A stretch of 64,000 nucleotides of DNA from Parvibaculum indicum. Its GTDB lineage: Bacteria > Pseudomonadota > Alphaproteobacteria > Parvibaculales > Parvibaculaceae. Where the stretch lies: contig NZ_JAASQO010000005.1 in the NCBI RefSeq assembly GCF_011762095.1, positions 176,675 to 240,674 of the forward strand, in the 5' to 3' direction. Within the stretch, counting starts at the first letter, position 1, and each line of letters begins with the position of its first letter. The notes beneath the pieces were generated by a model. The model was not told where the DNA came from. It saw only the letters and a list, made by a program, of their open reading frames with translations, and ran no database searches. Below, piece by piece: positions 7,215 to 16,557 of this stretch. The translations under genes and the position numbers were made by a program.

Positions 7215-8803
7215 TGCGCGACCTGCATCTCCCCGGCCGGTCCACCGTCCATGCGGTGAACGGGATCTGCGCCACCTCGCAGCCGCTGGCCGCCGAAGCG
7301 GCTATCGCCATTCTGCGCGCGGGCGGCAATGCGGTCGATGCCGCTATCGCGGCCAGCGCCGTTCTTTGCGTCGTGGAACCCTATAACACCGGGATCGGGG
7401 GCGATTGTTTCGCGCTGCTCTCCAAGGGCGGCAGCGGCGACATTATCGGTCTCAACGGTTCCGGCCGCGCGCCTAGGGCGCTGTCGCTTGAAAAGCTCCG
7501 GGCCGCCGGTGTCGAGGATATTTCCATCAACTCCGTTCACGCCGTCACCGTGCCGGGCGCAGTGGATGCCTGGGCGCGGCTTCTGGAAGATCACGGCACG
7601 ATGGAGCTGGGCCGCGTGTTCGAGCCCGCCATCGCGCTTGCCGAGGACGGCTTTGCGGTTGCGCCGCGCATTGCGGTGGAGTGGCAGTTCCTGAAGGGCC
7701 ATCTCGCGCATGATGCGGATGCGACCGCGCAATATATCTTCGGCGGCGAGGCGCCGGCCGCGGGCGACAAGGTGCGCCTGCCGGTGCTGGCGAAGACGCT
7801 TCGCCTCATCGGGGAGAAGGGCCGCGACGCCTTCTACGAGGGCGCGCTGGCGCAGGACATGGTCGCGAAGCTCAATGCGCTGGGCGGGTTTCACACGCTG
7901 GAGGATTTCGCCGCGACGGCCAGCGATTACGTGACGCCGATCCGTACCGCCTATCGGGGGCGCGAGATTTGCGAAATCCCGCCCAACGGGCAGGGCATCA
8001 CCGCGCTCATCATGCTCAACATCCTCGCGCGCTGCGATGTCGGCGAGCTTGAACCGCATGGCGCGGCGCGTTTCCATTACGAGATGGAGGCGGCCCGGCT
8101 CGCCTATGACATGCGCGACCGCTATGTCGCCGATCCGACCATGCGCGACGTGCCGGTCGAGGGGATGCTGTCAGACAAGCTGGCCGACACGCTGGCCGCG
8201 CGGATCGATCCGGACCGTCGGCTCGACGACCTGGCCGATATTCGCGATCCGCTCAATCGCGACACGGTCTATCTCACCGTGGTGGACAAGGACCGCAATG
8301 CGGTTTCCTTCATCAACTCGCTCTTCTTCGGCTTCGGCTCGGGCATTCTCGCGCCCCAATCGGGCGTCATGTTCCAGAACCGCGGCTGCGGCTTCGTGAT
8401 GAAGGAAGATCATCCCAATGGCGTGGAGGGCGGCAAGCGGCCGCTCCACACGATCATTCCCGGCATGATGGTCGAGAACGGCAGGGCCGTCATGCCTTTC
8501 GGCGTGATGGGCGGCGCCTATCAAGCGGTGGGCCACACCCATCTCGTCAGCAATGTTCTCGATTACGGGCTCGACATACAGGAGGCGCTGGACAGTCCGC
8601 GCGCCTTCCCGGGCGGCGGGGCGCTGGAGGTCGAACGCGGCCTTTCGACGGAGACGCGCGAAGGGCTGATCCTGCGCGGCCATGAAATTCGCGATGCCTT
8701 CCTGCCGCATGGCGGCGGGCAGGCCATCGTGATCGATCATGAGCGGGGTACGCTGATCGGCGGCTCCGACGCGCGCAAGGACGGCGCGGCGGTCGGCTAT
8801 TGA
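7214..8803 (+). CDS. ggt: Gamma-glutamyltransferase family protein
   Basis: This 529-residue Ntn-hydrolase-superfamily protein resembles gamma-glutamyltransferase. It has the N-terminal AILRAGGNAVDAAIAAS block, EPYNTGIGGDCF and, in mid-protein, NRDTVYLTVVDKDRNAVSFINSLFFGFGSG. In this family the proprotein is cut before the threonine of that last block (DTVY here), which becomes the nucleophile of the small subunit. GGRPLHTIIPGM-like and PFGVMGGAYQAVGH segments match the C-terminal domain. There is no signal peptide, so it is probably cytoplasmic, unlike the periplasmic glutathione-degrading GGT of enterobacteria. The true substrate may differ (YwrD-type or another gamma-glutamyl compound). 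It is coupled to the preceding HTH gene by a TAATG overlap. Confidence 0.85.
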   Translation: MRDLHLPGRSTVHAVNGICATSQPLAAEAAIAILRAGGNAVDAAIAASAVLCVVEPYNTGIGGDCFALLSKGGSGDIIGLNGSGRAPRALSLEKLRAAGVEDISINSVHAVTVPGAVDAWARLLEDHGTMELGRVFEPAIALAEDGFAVAPRIAVEWQFLKGHLAHDADATAQYIFGGEAPAAGDKVRLPVLAKTLRLIGEKGRDAFYEGALAQDMVAKLNALGGFHTLEDFAATASDYVTPIRTAYRGREICEIPPNGQGITALIMLNILARCDVGELEPHGAARFHYEMEAARLAYDMRDRYVADPTMRDVPVEGMLSDKLADTLAARIDPDRRLDDLADIRDPLNRDTVYLTVVDKDRNAVSFINSLFFGFGSGILAPQSGVMFQNRGCGFVMKEDHPNGVEGGKRPLHTIIPGMMVENGRAVMPFGVMGGAYQAVGHTHLVSNVLDYGLDIQEALDSPRAFPGGGALEVERGLSTETREGLILRGHEIRDAFLPHGGGQAIVIDHERGTLIGGSDARKDGAAVGY

Positions 8804-8814
8804 GTTTTTTTCTT

Positions 8815-8898
8815 CGTCATTGCGAGGAGTATAGCGACGAAGCAATCCAGCCCTGAGATTGCGGTCTCCGGATTGCTTCGCTTGCGCTCGCAATGACG
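8815..8898. repeat. Palindromic intergenic repeat, family A, copy 1
   Basis: This inverted repeat begins CGTCATTGCGAGGAG, has GCAATCCAG then CCGGATTGCTTCG inside, and closes with CTCGCAATGACG. The outer arms are complementary. Three more copies lie at 14491, 23172 and 28310. Such elements are common between genes of alphaproteobacteria. This copy follows the gamma-glutamyltransferase stop and could act as a transcription terminator or mRNA-stabilising hairpin. Confidence 0.85.
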
Positions 8899-8935
8899 GC
8901 TGTTTTGGGTGTGTCGGTGGAACGCGACCCGACGC

Positions 8936-9271
8936 TCAGAGCTTCCGCTGGTACTGCCCGCTGAGGGCCTCGTCTTCCAGACGGTCGGGCAGGCTGTCGG
9001 CTTCCAGATAGGCGGAGGTCGCGCGCTGGCGCAGCACCGCCTTGCGGGCGGCATCGCGCGGCCAGGGCCAGTGCTGATCCACATATTGGGCGAGGAAGGG
9101 GGTGGCTGCGCCGCGGCGGCCCGCCTCGGGCCTGTCGCCGCTCGTGCCTCTCTGCGCGGCGCCGGGATCGAGCGGGGCGGGCGCAAGGCGTCGCGGTCCT
9201 TCCTGCCGCTGCCTTTCGGCGCGGGCGGGAAGGCGGGCTCCTGCTCCCGATATGCGGTCGATCTTCGTCAT
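8936..9271 (-). CDS. Small hypothetical protein
   Basis: This 111-residue protein starts at ATG 9269-9271, preceded by GAAAG. The N-terminal two-thirds is low-complexity, basic and Ala/Arg/Pro-rich. The C-terminal part (ATPFLAQYVDQHWPWPRD then AYLEADSLPDRLEDEALSG) looks like a conserved folded segment. Codon third positions are GC-rich, as in neighbouring genes, which supports coding. I do not recognise a function. Similar short proteins with an FLAQY-x-DQ motif occur in alphaproteobacteria, to my recollection without assigned roles. It is divergent from the GGDEF/EAL gene, with a 224-base gap. Confidence 0.5.
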   Translation of the reverse strand: MTKIDRISGAGARLPARAERQRQEGPRRLAPAPLDPGAAQRGTSGDRPEAGRRGAATPFLAQYVDQHWPWPRDAARKAVLRQRATSAYLEADSLPDRLEDEALSGQYQRKL

Positions 9272-9495
9272 GCGTCTTTCGCCGATTGACACAGCGCATC
9301 CATCCGATGCGTGTGAATGATCCTTCAAGAGCAAGAAGCCGGCCAGTCAATTTGCGTCGAATTTGAGTGTTTCTTTGTCGATTTGTCCCATTCGTGAACA
9401 GATCGGGCGCGTTTGCGGCGCGCGGCTCGATGTCGTCCGCCCGATATCCCGTCTCCTTTTCAAAGTTTTAACCCGGCCTCCGCATAGTCGGGGTC

Positions 9496-11304
9496 ATGCA
9501 GGAGTGGCAATGCCTTGCATCCGGAACGGGTGACGGGGCGGGAGTGGGTAACGTGGACTCTGAAGCGCAGAATGCGTATGGGCTCATTGATGAGGAAACG
9601 GCCGAGCGTCGCCGACAGGCGCTGCACGACGCCGTCGCCATCGTGGGCGATGTGTCTTATCGCTGGTCCATCCGCGAAGAGCGGATCGAGTGGGGCGCCG
9701 GTGTGGAAACCGTTCTGGGCGTGACCGCCTCCGACCGGCTTTCCGACCATAGCGAATTCGCCGCGCGCATTACCGTTCATGAAGGCCGTAGCCGCTTCGA
9801 GCGTATTCTCGGCGGCGGGCGCGACATGGGCGAGGGCGTTTCCTACGAACTCGAATATTGCCTGAAAGACGATTTCGGCGGCGAGCGCTGGGTCGAGGAG
9901 CGCGGCCGCTGGTTCGCCGATGCCGAAGGGCGTCCGGCGACGGCCATCGGCGTATTGCGCCCGATCGACGAGCGGCATCGCCGCGAGCAGCGCCTGTTGC
10001 AGCGTTCCACCTATGACGAACTGACCGGGCTTCTCAACCGCGTCAGCGTGAAGGAACGGCTCATAGAGGTGCTGAGCGACGCCAATGCGGGCCGCCTGAA
10101 AGGGGCGTTCATCCTGCTGGCGATCGACAATCTGGCGCTCATCAACGATGCGTTCGGCTTCGACGTCGCCGACGAGGTGATCGTCGGCGTGGGGCAGCGT
10201 CTGCGCGGCATGGCGCGGCGAAGCGATGCGCTGGGCCGGGCCGCGGGCAACAAGTTCGGTCTCGTGCTGACGTCATGCGACGAAGACCGTCTCGACAATA
10301 TCTGCCAGCGTCTGCTTTCCAAGGTACGCGAAGAGGTGATCTCCACCACGCGCGGGCCGGTCGCGGCCACGATTTCGGCGGGGGCGATTGCGTTGCCCCG
10401 TAACGCGACCGATGCCGACAAGGCGATGGCGCGCGCGGAAGAGGCGCTGTTGGGCGCCAAGCAGATGCATCGCGACAGCTATGTCATCTACACCCCGTCC
10501 AGCGAGCGCGAAAAGGTCCGCCTGAAGAATATCAGCGTGGCGGACGACCTGCTGGCCGCGCTCAACGAGCGGCGCGTGATGCTTGCCTATCAGCCCATCG
10601 TGGACACGGCGGGCCAGCCTTTCATTCACGAATGCCTGATCCGCATGCGCGATTCCCGTGGCGAGATCGCCCCGGCGGGCGCCTTCGTGCCGGTGGCCGA
10701 AAAGCTCGGCCTGATCGGCTTTCTCGATTTCAGGGCCATGGAACTCGCCGTGGAGACGCTGCGCGACTATCCGCAGGCCCAGCTCTCGCTCAACGTGTCG
10801 GGCCGCACCATCGGCGACCGCTTGTGGCGCGAGACGCTGGAGGCGCAACTGCGCGCCCATCCCGGCATGGCCGAGCGCCTTATCATCGAAATCACGGAAA
10901 CCGTGGCGATCCACGAAGTGCGGGACACGGCGGCGTTCGTCCGCGCCTTCCGCGAGATGGGATGCCGGATCGCCATCGACGATTTCGGCGCGGGCTATAC
11001 CTCGTTCCGCAATCTCAAGACGCTCGATGTCGATATGGTGAAGATCGACGGCTCCTATGTGGAAGGCGTCGCGCAAAATACGGACAATCAGGTCTTCCTG
11101 CGCACGCTGGTGGAGCTGGCGCATAATTTCAACCTGCCCACCATCGCCGAATGGGTGGACAGCGAGGAAGACGCGGCCGTTCTGCGCAAGCTCGGCGTGG
11201 ACTATTTCCAGGGCTTCATGTTCGGCCGTCCCGACACCGACCTTTACGGCGCGGGTATCGCCTCCGCGCCGACCGTACCGGCCGCGGGCGCCGAGGCGAT
11301 CTAG
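9496..11304 (+). CDS. PAS-like / degenerate GGDEF / EAL domain protein, probable c-di-GMP phosphodiesterase
   Basis: This protein of up to 602 residues has a PAS-like sensor (about 45-160), a GGDEF domain (170-335) and an EAL domain (345-590). The GGDEF signature is replaced by AAGNKFG (about 249-255), so diguanylate cyclase activity is unlikely. The EAL domain reads ECL in place of EAL but keeps the Glu. It also keeps LNVS, ITETV, the IDDFGAGYTSF loop, VKIDGSYV, AEW and QGFMFGRP, so metal and substrate ligands look intact and c-di-GMP hydrolysis is plausible. A GTG at 9553 with an upstream GGGAG is an alternative start that removes 19 residues. It ends 12 bases from the convergent phaR. Confidence 0.85.
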   Translation: MQEWQCLASGTGDGAGVGNVDSEAQNAYGLIDEETAERRRQALHDAVAIVGDVSYRWSIREERIEWGAGVETVLGVTASDRLSDHSEFAARITVHEGRSRFERILGGGRDMGEGVSYELEYCLKDDFGGERWVEERGRWFADAEGRPATAIGVLRPIDERHRREQRLLQRSTYDELTGLLNRVSVKERLIEVLSDANAGRLKGAFILLAIDNLALINDAFGFDVADEVIVGVGQRLRGMARRSDALGRAAGNKFGLVLTSCDEDRLDNICQRLLSKVREEVISTTRGPVAATISAGAIALPRNATDADKAMARAEEALLGAKQMHRDSYVIYTPSSEREKVRLKNISVADDLLAALNERRVMLAYQPIVDTAGQPFIHECLIRMRDSRGEIAPAGAFVPVAEKLGLIGFLDFRAMELAVETLRDYPQAQLSLNVSGRTIGDRLWRETLEAQLRAHPGMAERLIIEITETVAIHEVRDTAAFVRAFREMGCRIAIDDFGAGYTSFRNLKTLDVDMVKIDGSYVEGVAQNTDNQVFLRTLVELAHNFNLPTIAEWVDSEEDAAVLRKLGVDYFQGFMFGRPDTDLYGAGIASAPTVPAAGAEAI

Positions 11305-11316
11305 ACGTATCCCGGC

Positions 11317-12003
11317 TCAGCTCTGCGACGAGCCGCCCTCTCCGTCATCCTTGTTGCTGATTGCCGCGAGCTGGGCCTGCATGGCCGCGATCTGCTGCTT
11401 CAGCTCGTCGAGTTCCCTATTGCGGGCCTTGTCGTCCGGCGCGTCCTTGGTCGGGCCGCCGGCGGGTTTCGGCGTATCGCTCTCGCCGGTGGAGCCGGTT
11501 CCCTCGCCGCCGGGCCGGTTGCCCGGCGAGAAGGGGGTGAACATGCGCATGGCGCTGTCGAAGATTTCGATATTCTGCCGGATCTGATCCTCGATCTGCT
11601 CGAAGCGCTCGCGCCCGCCAAAGGCGTTCGCCATCCGGTCGCGGATCTTTTCCTGCTCCTTGGTGAAGCTGTTCATGCTCATTTCGAGATAGGAGGGCAG
11701 GAAGGTCTGCAGGCTGTCGCCGTAAAAGCGGATGACCTGCCGGAGGAAATTGATCGGCAGCAGGTTCTGTCCCTTGCCTTCCTCCTCGAAAATGATCTGC
11801 GCCAGCACCGAGCGCGTGATGTCGTCGCCCGTCTTGGCATCGCGAACGACGAATTCGCGCCCCTCCTTCACCATCTCGCAAAGATGGTCGAGCGTGACAT
11901 AGCTGGACGTTGCGGTGTTGTAGAGACGACGGTTCGCGTATTTCTTGATTATGATGACGTCGTCATCCGTGGAAGCGGTCTTTTTCGCCACGGTTTTTAC
12001 CAC
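11317..12003 (-). CDS. phaR: Polyhydroxyalkanoate synthesis repressor PhaR
   Basis: This 228-residue protein has the PHB/PHA accumulation regulator DNA-binding domain at about residues 15-80 (IIIKKYANRRLYNTATSSYV). A second conserved region follows (RSVLAQIIFEEEGKGQNLLPINFLRQVIRFYGDSLQTFLPSYLE). The Pro/Gly-rich linker ends in a coiled-coil tail (LDELKQQIAAMQAQLAAI). PhaR senses PHB granules and represses phasin and biosynthesis genes. The start chosen is GTG at 12001-12003, since no ATG is available upstream of the conserved domain. It is divergent from phaA across a 468-base region with TGC-rich candidate operators, consistent with control of phaAB and itself. Confidence 0.92.
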   Translation of the reverse strand: MVKTVAKKTASTDDDVIIIKKYANRRLYNTATSSYVTLDHLCEMVKEGREFVVRDAKTGDDITRSVLAQIIFEEEGKGQNLLPINFLRQVIRFYGDSLQTFLPSYLEMSMNSFTKEQEKIRDRMANAFGGRERFEQIEDQIRQNIEIFDSAMRMFTPFSPGNRPGGEGTGSTGESDTPKPAGGPTKDAPDDKARNRELDELKQQIAAMQAQLAAISNKDDGEGGSSQS

Positions 12004-12471
12004 CTTGTTTCTACGAAGGCTTGAAACGCAGACACCGTTTTTCGGTCGGGCCCCTCCGGGCCGTCAGGCAAGCCTGCCGGTCCCGAACCTCCGTGATTGA
12101 ACTCTCCTGGCCGTTATCCGGCTCTATTCACCAGTTTTCCGCGAGACGGGTCTTTCCGAAGGCAGCCTTTTTGCGAGCGGAAATCCGCCGCCGGGCGCAC
12201 CTTCATATTTGGGACATGGCCGCATAGTCATATGCAGGCATGATGCCGATGCGGTCTCCCGTCTCCCCCAATCTTGTGTATTCTGACGCGGTAATGTTGC
12301 AATGCGCAAGTCCTGCATTGCATATGCGTAGGACGAAGATTGTTGCCGGGCTTGCTTTTTTGCCGTCCTCTGACGGGGTGGCAGGGTGAGCGGGAGAGCT
12401 TTGCCGGGCATCGTCAGTCCCCCCAACCGGACGCAAAAAGGCGGTCCGGCCCAAAAAACAGGGAGCTTCAA
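12004..12471. other. phaR-phaA divergent intergenic region
   Basis: These 468 bases contain no convincing gene. The part next to phaR is GC-rich and featureless. From about 12225 the sequence becomes less GC-rich, with CATATGCAGGCATGATGC at 12229 and the dense TGC/GCA block at 12296-12328, which I read as PhaR-binding sites. The phaA ribosome site GGGAG is at 12461-12465. Promoters for both directions should lie here, but I could not fix -35/-10 pairs with confidence. Confidence 0.6.
12296..12328. promoter_or_regulatory. Candidate PhaR operator(s)
   Basis: The stretch holds TTGCAATGCGCA followed by CTGCATTGCATATGC. PhaR proteins of Paracoccus and Rhodobacter recognise TGC/GCA-rich palindromes (for example CTGC-N3/4-GCAG and TTGCATTGCA-like sites). 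The site lies between divergent phaR and phaA, 144 bases before the phaA start. The match is by eye and binding is inferred. Confidence 0.55.
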
Positions 12472-13662
<1,191 letters not shown>

Positions 13663-13678
13663 TACAGCGCAAGGACAA

Positions 13679-13709
13679 CCGGGCGGCACCCCGCGAGGAT
13701 GCCGCCCGG
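13679..13709 (+). terminator. Strong hairpin between phaA and phaB
   Basis: CCGGGCGGCA (13679-13688) pairs perfectly with TGCCGCCCGG (13700-13709) around an 11-base loop. No U-tract follows, so it may be a processing or mRNA-stabilising stem or a partial attenuator between phaA and phaB rather than a full intrinsic terminator. Confidence 0.6.
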
Positions 13710-13755
13710 GTCTCGTGACTTCAATAGAAACGAATTCGGAAGGAAGGGCGCACGG

Positions 13756-14481
13756 ATGACACGTGTAGCAGTTGTGACCGGCGGAACGCGCGGTATCGGC
13801 CATGCCATTTCGGTGGAACTGAAGAATGCGGGCTTCGACGTCGCCGCGACCTATGCCGGCAATGACGAGGCGGCGAAGAAGTTCACCGACGAGACCGGCA
13901 TCAAGACCTATAAATGGGATGTCGGCGATTACGACGCCTGCGTCGAGGGCCTCAAGAAGGTGGAAGCCGATCACGGCCCCATCGACACGGTGGTCAACAA
14001 TGCGGGCATCACGCGCGATGCGATGCTGCACAAGCTGACGCCGCAGATGTGGCGCGAAGTGATGAGCGCCGATCTCGACAGCATGTTCAACATGTGCCAG
14101 CCGCTGATCTCCGGCATGCGGGATCGCGGCTTCGGGCGCATCGTCAACATCTCGTCGATCAACGGCCAGAAGGGTCAGATGGGCCAGACCAACTACTCCG
14201 CCGCCAAGGCGGGCGTGATCGGCTTCACCAAGGCGCTGGCGCAGGAAGTCGCGCGCAAGGGTGTCACGGTGAACTGCATCGCGCCGGGCTATGTCGATAC
14301 CGACATGGTCGCCGCCGTGCCGGAAAAGGTGCTGGAAGGCATCGTCGCCTCGATCCCCGTCGGCCGTCTCGGCAAGGCGGAGGAAATCGCGCATTGCGTG
14401 AAGTTCCTGGTCGCGGAGGATGCGGGCTTCGTTACCGGCGCGACGATTACCGCGAACGGCGCGCAGTATATCGCGGGCTGA
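13756..14481 (+). CDS. phaB: Acetoacetyl-CoA reductase
   Basis: This 241-residue SDR reduces acetoacetyl-CoA to (R)-3-hydroxybutyryl-CoA with NADPH, the second PHB step. It has VVTGGTRGIGHAI for the cofactor, NNAGITRD, the catalytic serine in NISSING, and the catalytic pair in NYSAAKAGVIGFTKALAQE. The INGQKGQMGQTNYSAAKAG stretch is characteristic of PhaB. The ATG at 13756 follows AGGAAGG at good spacing, and a longer in-frame start at 13699 would have to begin inside the intergenic hairpin. It is separated from phaA by 93 bases. Length matches the family (about 240-246). Confidence 0.95.
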   Translation: MTRVAVVTGGTRGIGHAISVELKNAGFDVAATYAGNDEAAKKFTDETGIKTYKWDVGDYDACVEGLKKVEADHGPIDTVVNNAGITRDAMLHKLTPQMWREVMSADLDSMFNMCQPLISGMRDRGFGRIVNISSINGQKGQMGQTNYSAAKAGVIGFTKALAQEVARKGVTVNCIAPGYVDTDMVAAVPEKVLEGIVASIPVGRLGKAEEIAHCVKFLVAEDAGFVTGATITANGAQYIAG

Positions 14482-14490
14482 TCTACTCAG

Positions 14491-14574
14491 CGTCATTGCG
14501 AGCGATAGCGAAGCAATCCAGAGGCGTCGGGTGCCGGACTGGATTGCTTCGGCATTTCATGCCTCGCAATGACG
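14491..14574. repeat. Palindromic intergenic repeat, family A, copy 2
   Basis: It opens CGTCATTGCGAGCGATAGCG, contains AAGCAATCCAG and CTGGATTGCTTCGG, and ends CCTCGCAATGACG. It is the same element as at 8815 and sits just after phaB, where it may act as a terminator. Confidence 0.87.
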
Positions 14575-14601
14575 TTTTCTTGTTGGCTCCATAAATCCAT
14601 A

Positions 14602-14699
14602 CTCACCCTGAGGAGCGGCGGAGCCGCGTCTCGAAGGGCGAGGTCCGGGCGTTGCGCCATCCTTCGAGACGGCCCTGACGGGCCTCCTCAGGATGAGGC
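14602..14699. repeat. Palindromic intergenic repeat, family B, copy 1
   Basis: This inverted repeat runs from CTCACCCTGAGGAGCGGC through CGTCTCGAAGG to CCTTCGAGACGG and CCTCCTCAGGATGAGG. The two halves are imperfect reverse complements. It lies next to the family A copy at 14491, and the same A/B neighbourhood recurs around 22250-22356. Confidence 0.85.
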
Positions 14700-14721
14700 A
14701 GTCAGGAAGCCATTCGGAGGT

Positions 14722-15381
14722 TCACCCCTTCTCCATCTTCGCTTTCTCCGCCTGTTGGCGATCATATTCCTTGTCGCGGCCCGGTGTCGGCATGGCCGGA
14801 TAGACCCAGTTGTCGCGCGGGCCGATATCGACATGGACGAAGGGGCGCTTCGTCGGATAGAAGCCCGCGCCGCCGCGTTTCAGCTTCAGCGCCACGCGAT
14901 AGATCTCTTCCGGGTCGAGGAAGTTCTGCGTGATGTCCACGGCCATGCCGCGCATATGGAAGCTGCCGGGGTCGACGCCGTCGGAATTTGCCAGCAGCCA
15001 TTCGTTCGTTTGCGGCGAGCGGTAGCCGGACATGGTGTAGATCGGGTTTTTCGAGCGCGTGTGCCGGTCGATCTCCCAGAGAAGGTCGAGCAGGCCGGGA
15101 TGAATTTCATGCGTCGTTTCGGCGCGCAGGTCGCGCATGAAGTGCCGCATCCGTTCCAGCGCATGCGGCAGATATTCGCCGTCGGCCCAATAGGTCATGT
15201 CGAGCTTTTCGCCCGAATTGAGGCTCTGCAGCTTCAGCTGTTTCTTGTAGGGCGTTTCGGCGCGAAGGATCGTGGGCGCGGCAAGGGAACACGCCGCGCC
15301 GAGGCCGAGCGTGCCCATGCCGCGCAAGGCGTCGCGTCGGTTCGGCCGTAGCAGTTTCGCACCCGGTTTTTTCATGCCCAT
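14722..15381 (-). CDS. DUF882 / M15-like (YcbK) exported protein
   Basis: This 219-residue protein carries a twin-arginine-type leader: NRRDALRGMGTLGLGAACSLAAPTILRAE (about residues 13-41), so Tat export is likely. The mature part is a DUF882/peptidase-M15-like domain with SGYRSPQTNEWL, SFHMRGMAVDI and FVHVDIGPRDNW. These supply the His, Asp and His expected to bind zinc as in D-Ala-D-Ala carboxypeptidases. A role in trimming cell-wall peptides is inferred from family membership. It lies upstream of, and on the same strand as, the TIGR-unrelated repeat block, and follows the polysaccharide deacetylase gene by 9 bases, suggesting co-transcription. Confidence 0.85.
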   Translation of the reverse strand: MGMKKPGAKLLRPNRRDALRGMGTLGLGAACSLAAPTILRAETPYKKQLKLQSLNSGEKLDMTYWADGEYLPHALERMRHFMRDLRAETTHEIHPGLLDLLWEIDRHTRSKNPIYTMSGYRSPQTNEWLLANSDGVDPGSFHMRGMAVDITQNFLDPEEIYRVALKLKRGGAGFYPTKRPFVHVDIGPRDNWVYPAMPTPGRDKEYDRQQAEKAKMEKG

Positions 15382-15390
15382 GCCGAAAGC

Positions 15391-16326
15391 CTATTGCACC
15401 GATTTGACGGGCTCAAGAAGGTCGTCCGCTCTAGCATGTTGCGCGGCGGGCAAGCCTGCCGCTTGTGCATGTTGCGCCCCGCGCAATTCCGGCACGGGCT
15501 TTGCCGCCACGGCGACGGGCGCGATCAGCGCGTCGGGCGCGCTCGCCGCCAGTTGGCGCGCACCCGGCGCGGGCGCGAGCTGGACGAAGCGATAGCCCCG
15601 CTTGCGCAGATCCTCGATGATGCCGGGCAGCGCGGCGGCAGTGTGCGGCTTGGTGTCGTGCAGGATGAGGACGCCGCGCCCCACCGAGGCGATATTGCGG
15701 ACCGCGCGGCGGCGGACCTGCCGGGCGCCGATGCGCTTCCAGTCGTCGGCGCCGAACTCGCAGGACAGCGTGGCGATGTTGCGCGCGCCGAGCCAGGCCA
15801 TCAGATGCTTGCTGTCATTGAGGCCGGGAAAGCGGAAAAAGGGCGCGAGCCGTTGCCGGTCCGCGGGCGGCGCGGCGGCGAGCGCCTTTTCGACGGCGGC
15901 AAACCCGCGCCGGATCTGGCGGCGCGCGGCGGCGGTGGAGAGGCGGCGCAGATTGTTCGGATGCGACCATGTGTGGGTACCGATGGTGTGACCGCGCGCG
16001 GCGATCTCGCGCACGATCTCCGGATGGCGCTCCGCGTAGTAGCCCACCAGAAAGAAGGTCGCCTTGATGCAGTTCGCATCGAGAATATCGAGCACGCGGC
16101 GCGTCGTATGCGGGTCCGGCCCGTCGTCGAAGGTGAGCGCCACCTCCTTCATCGCGAGCGGCACCATGCGGCGATATTGCAGCGTGCCATAGGCGGGCCC
16201 GCCCCTGGTGGCGATCTCGGCCGTGCGGTCCGGCTGTCGGCAGGCGTCGGCCTGCGCCCCGCCCGCGAGACTTGCGGACAGGCCGACGACTAGTGCCAGC
16301 AGGGTGACGATGCGCCCCGGTTTCAT
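15391..16326 (-). CDS. Secreted polysaccharide deacetylase (NodB domain)
   Basis: This 311-residue protein has an N-terminal signal peptide (MKPGRIVTLLALVVGLSASLAGGAQA). Its carbohydrate-esterase-4 domain carries the catalytic-base/metal motif LTFDDGPDPHTT, the metal-binding GTHTWSHP, FFRFPG and VLILHDT. It would remove N- or O-acetyl groups from a periplasmic glycan such as peptidoglycan or an exopolysaccharide. A low-complexity Ala/Pro tail (about 255-311) follows the domain. The ATG at 16326 is preceded by GGGGGG and starts exactly at the signal peptide. The reading frame remains open a further 50 codons upstream, but that part is basic and non-conserved in look. The DUF882 gene follows 9 bases downstream. 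Confidence 0.87.
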   Translation of the reverse strand: MKPGRIVTLLALVVGLSASLAGGAQADACRQPDRTAEIATRGGPAYGTLQYRRMVPLAMKEVALTFDDGPDPHTTRRVLDILDANCIKATFFLVGYYAERHPEIVREIAARGHTIGTHTWSHPNNLRRLSTAAARRQIRRGFAAVEKALAAAPPADRQRLAPFFRFPGLNDSKHLMAWLGARNIATLSCEFGADDWKRIGARQVRRRAVRNIASVGRGVLILHDTKPHTAAALPGIIEDLRKRGYRFVQLAPAPGARQLAASAPDALIAPVAVAAKPVPELRGAQHAQAAGLPAAQHARADDLLEPVKSVQ

Positions 16327-16519
16327 GGATGCCCCCCGACATGCCAAGCGTGATCCCGTGACCTTACGGTCGCTTGCGTATGACATCCATCGAATGCGGC
16401 GGAATTTTCCGACGGAATGCCCCGCCTGCCGCGTTTTGTGAATCGGCTGTTTCCGCGAAGCCACGGCCTGGGGCATATAGCTCGGGGCCGGTACTTGCCA
16501 GAGCGGAAATTTTGCTATT

Positions 16520-16531
16520 AATAATTATTAT
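16520..16531. promoter_or_regulatory. AT-rich palindrome, possible iron-regulator (Fur-like) site
   Basis: TAATAATTATTA is a perfect 12-base palindrome 27 bases before the PepSY gene start, in an otherwise GC-rich region. Fur-type boxes are AT-rich palindromes of this general form. Control by an iron regulator is inferred from the iron-uptake genes just downstream. Confidence 0.4.
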
Positions 16532-16557
16532 TATTTCTGAGACATGTCGGGGGTTTA

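Noticed and set aside
8815..8898. CRISPR array made of the ATTGCGAG/CAATCC elements
   Set aside because: Copies are kilobases apart, palindromic and intergenic, with no regular spacers or cas genes.
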